6,003 nt of DNA, from assembly GCA_946540365.1 (NCBI GenBank), contig CAMNIH010000104.1:1-6003 (forward strand), read 5' to 3'. The translations under genes were made by a program, and so were the position numbers. Below the pieces are notes generated by a model, which saw only the letters and a program-made list of their open reading frames with translations, searched no databases and had not been told where the DNA came from. This document shows, in pieces, positions 5,911 to 6,003 of this stretch (the stretch's first letter is position 1; each line of letters starts with the position of its first letter). This DNA is from an uncultured Bacteroidales bacterium (GTDB taxonomy: Bacteria > Bacteroidota > Bacteroidia > Bacteroidales > P3).

Positions 5911-5945
5911 AAACAAAGATAAACACAACAATAATGAAAACCACA
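5911..5945 (+). repeat. Direct repeat, right copy, at the cassette's downstream edge
   Basis: The partner of 4943-4977 (31 of 35 identical, offset 968 bp). It covers the untranslated leader, start codon and first codons (MKTT) of transketolase. The two copies differ at 5918-5920 and 5942 only. Together they suggest that the intervening cassette was inserted with duplication of this start region. Confidence 0.8.
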
Positions 5946-6003
5946 CAAGAACTTCAGCAGATTGCGACGCAGGTGCGCCGCGACATTCTCCGTATGACCA
6001 CCA
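5934..6003 (+). CDS. tkt: Transketolase, N-terminal fragment (3' end outside window)
   Basis: The open frame from the ATG at 5934 reads MKTTQELQQIATQVRRDILRM to the window edge (23 codons). The QVRRDIxRM pattern is the typical opening of bacterial transketolases of the type whose first helix precedes the thiamine-diphosphate-binding SGHPGG motif, which would lie just beyond the window. The enzyme transfers two-carbon units in the pentose phosphate pathway. Leader DNA is A-rich with no Shine-Dalgarno site and is nearly identical to the sequence around the first cassette gene's start. The call rests on about 20 residues, so family is likely but full-length versus split-subunit form cannot be judged. 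Confidence 0.72.
   Translation, partial: MKTTQELQQIATQVRRDILRMTT

Noticed and set aside
5914..5921. Perfect minus-strand TATCTTTG (-7 type) just after the cassette, a possible antisense promoter
   Set aside because: No -33 TTTG at 19-21 bp was found upstream on that strand, and there is no minus-strand gene for it to serve; an 8-bp match in A-rich DNA is expected by chance.
4943..5945. Flanking repeat as the target-site duplication of an insertion sequence
   Set aside because: No transposase or terminal inverted repeats were seen, and a 35-bp imperfect duplication is much longer than normal IS duplications; another capture mechanism is more likely.

Overview
The window looks like a high-GC member of the Bacteroidales. 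The evidence is a YidC with a large periplasmic domain, a near-perfect Bacteroidetes-type promoter in front of it (-7 element TATCTTTG), A-rich leaders instead of Shine-Dalgarno sites before several genes, and DUF3791/DUF3990 genes, which are characteristic of this phylum. Genus cannot be fixed from the sequence alone.

Layout. Positions 1-1879 (minus strand) hold nearly all of yidC; only its extreme C-terminus is cut off by the window edge. A 440-bp divergent intergenic region (1880-2319) follows. It contains the yidC promoter, a perfect 92-bp spacerless palindrome built from an 11-bp repeat, a G-quadruplex motif and a small hairpin just ahead of the next gene. From 2320 to the end every gene is on the plus strand and tightly packed: a beta-CASP metallo-beta-lactamase-fold ribonuclease-like protein (2320-3720), a secreted DNA/RNA non-specific endonuclease (3723-4475), a small lipoprotein of unknown function (about 4490-4966), a three-gene cassette (4966-5908), and the first 23 codons of a transketolase (from 5934).

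The three-gene cassette is the most interesting unit. It encodes a DUF3791-type small protein, a DUF3990 protein with PARP-like ADP-ribosyltransferase motifs, and a second small helical protein. The genes are joined by two ATGA overlaps, each with an AAGGAGG site 6 nt before the start. The DNA is visibly poorer in GC than its surroundings (42% in 5341-5400 against 73% in 4141-4200, counted by eye). The cassette is flanked by a direct repeat (31 of 35 positions identical, 968 bp apart) that spans the start codons of both the first cassette gene and transketolase. The simplest reading is that a predicted toxin-antitoxin-like module was inserted precisely at a lipoprotein-transketolase junction and duplicated the start region. 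No recombinase is visible.

The beta-CASP and endonuclease genes are 2 bp apart and the endonuclease and lipoprotein genes nearly or actually overlap, so 2320-4966, and probably the cassette and transketolase too, may be one transcription unit read away from yidC.
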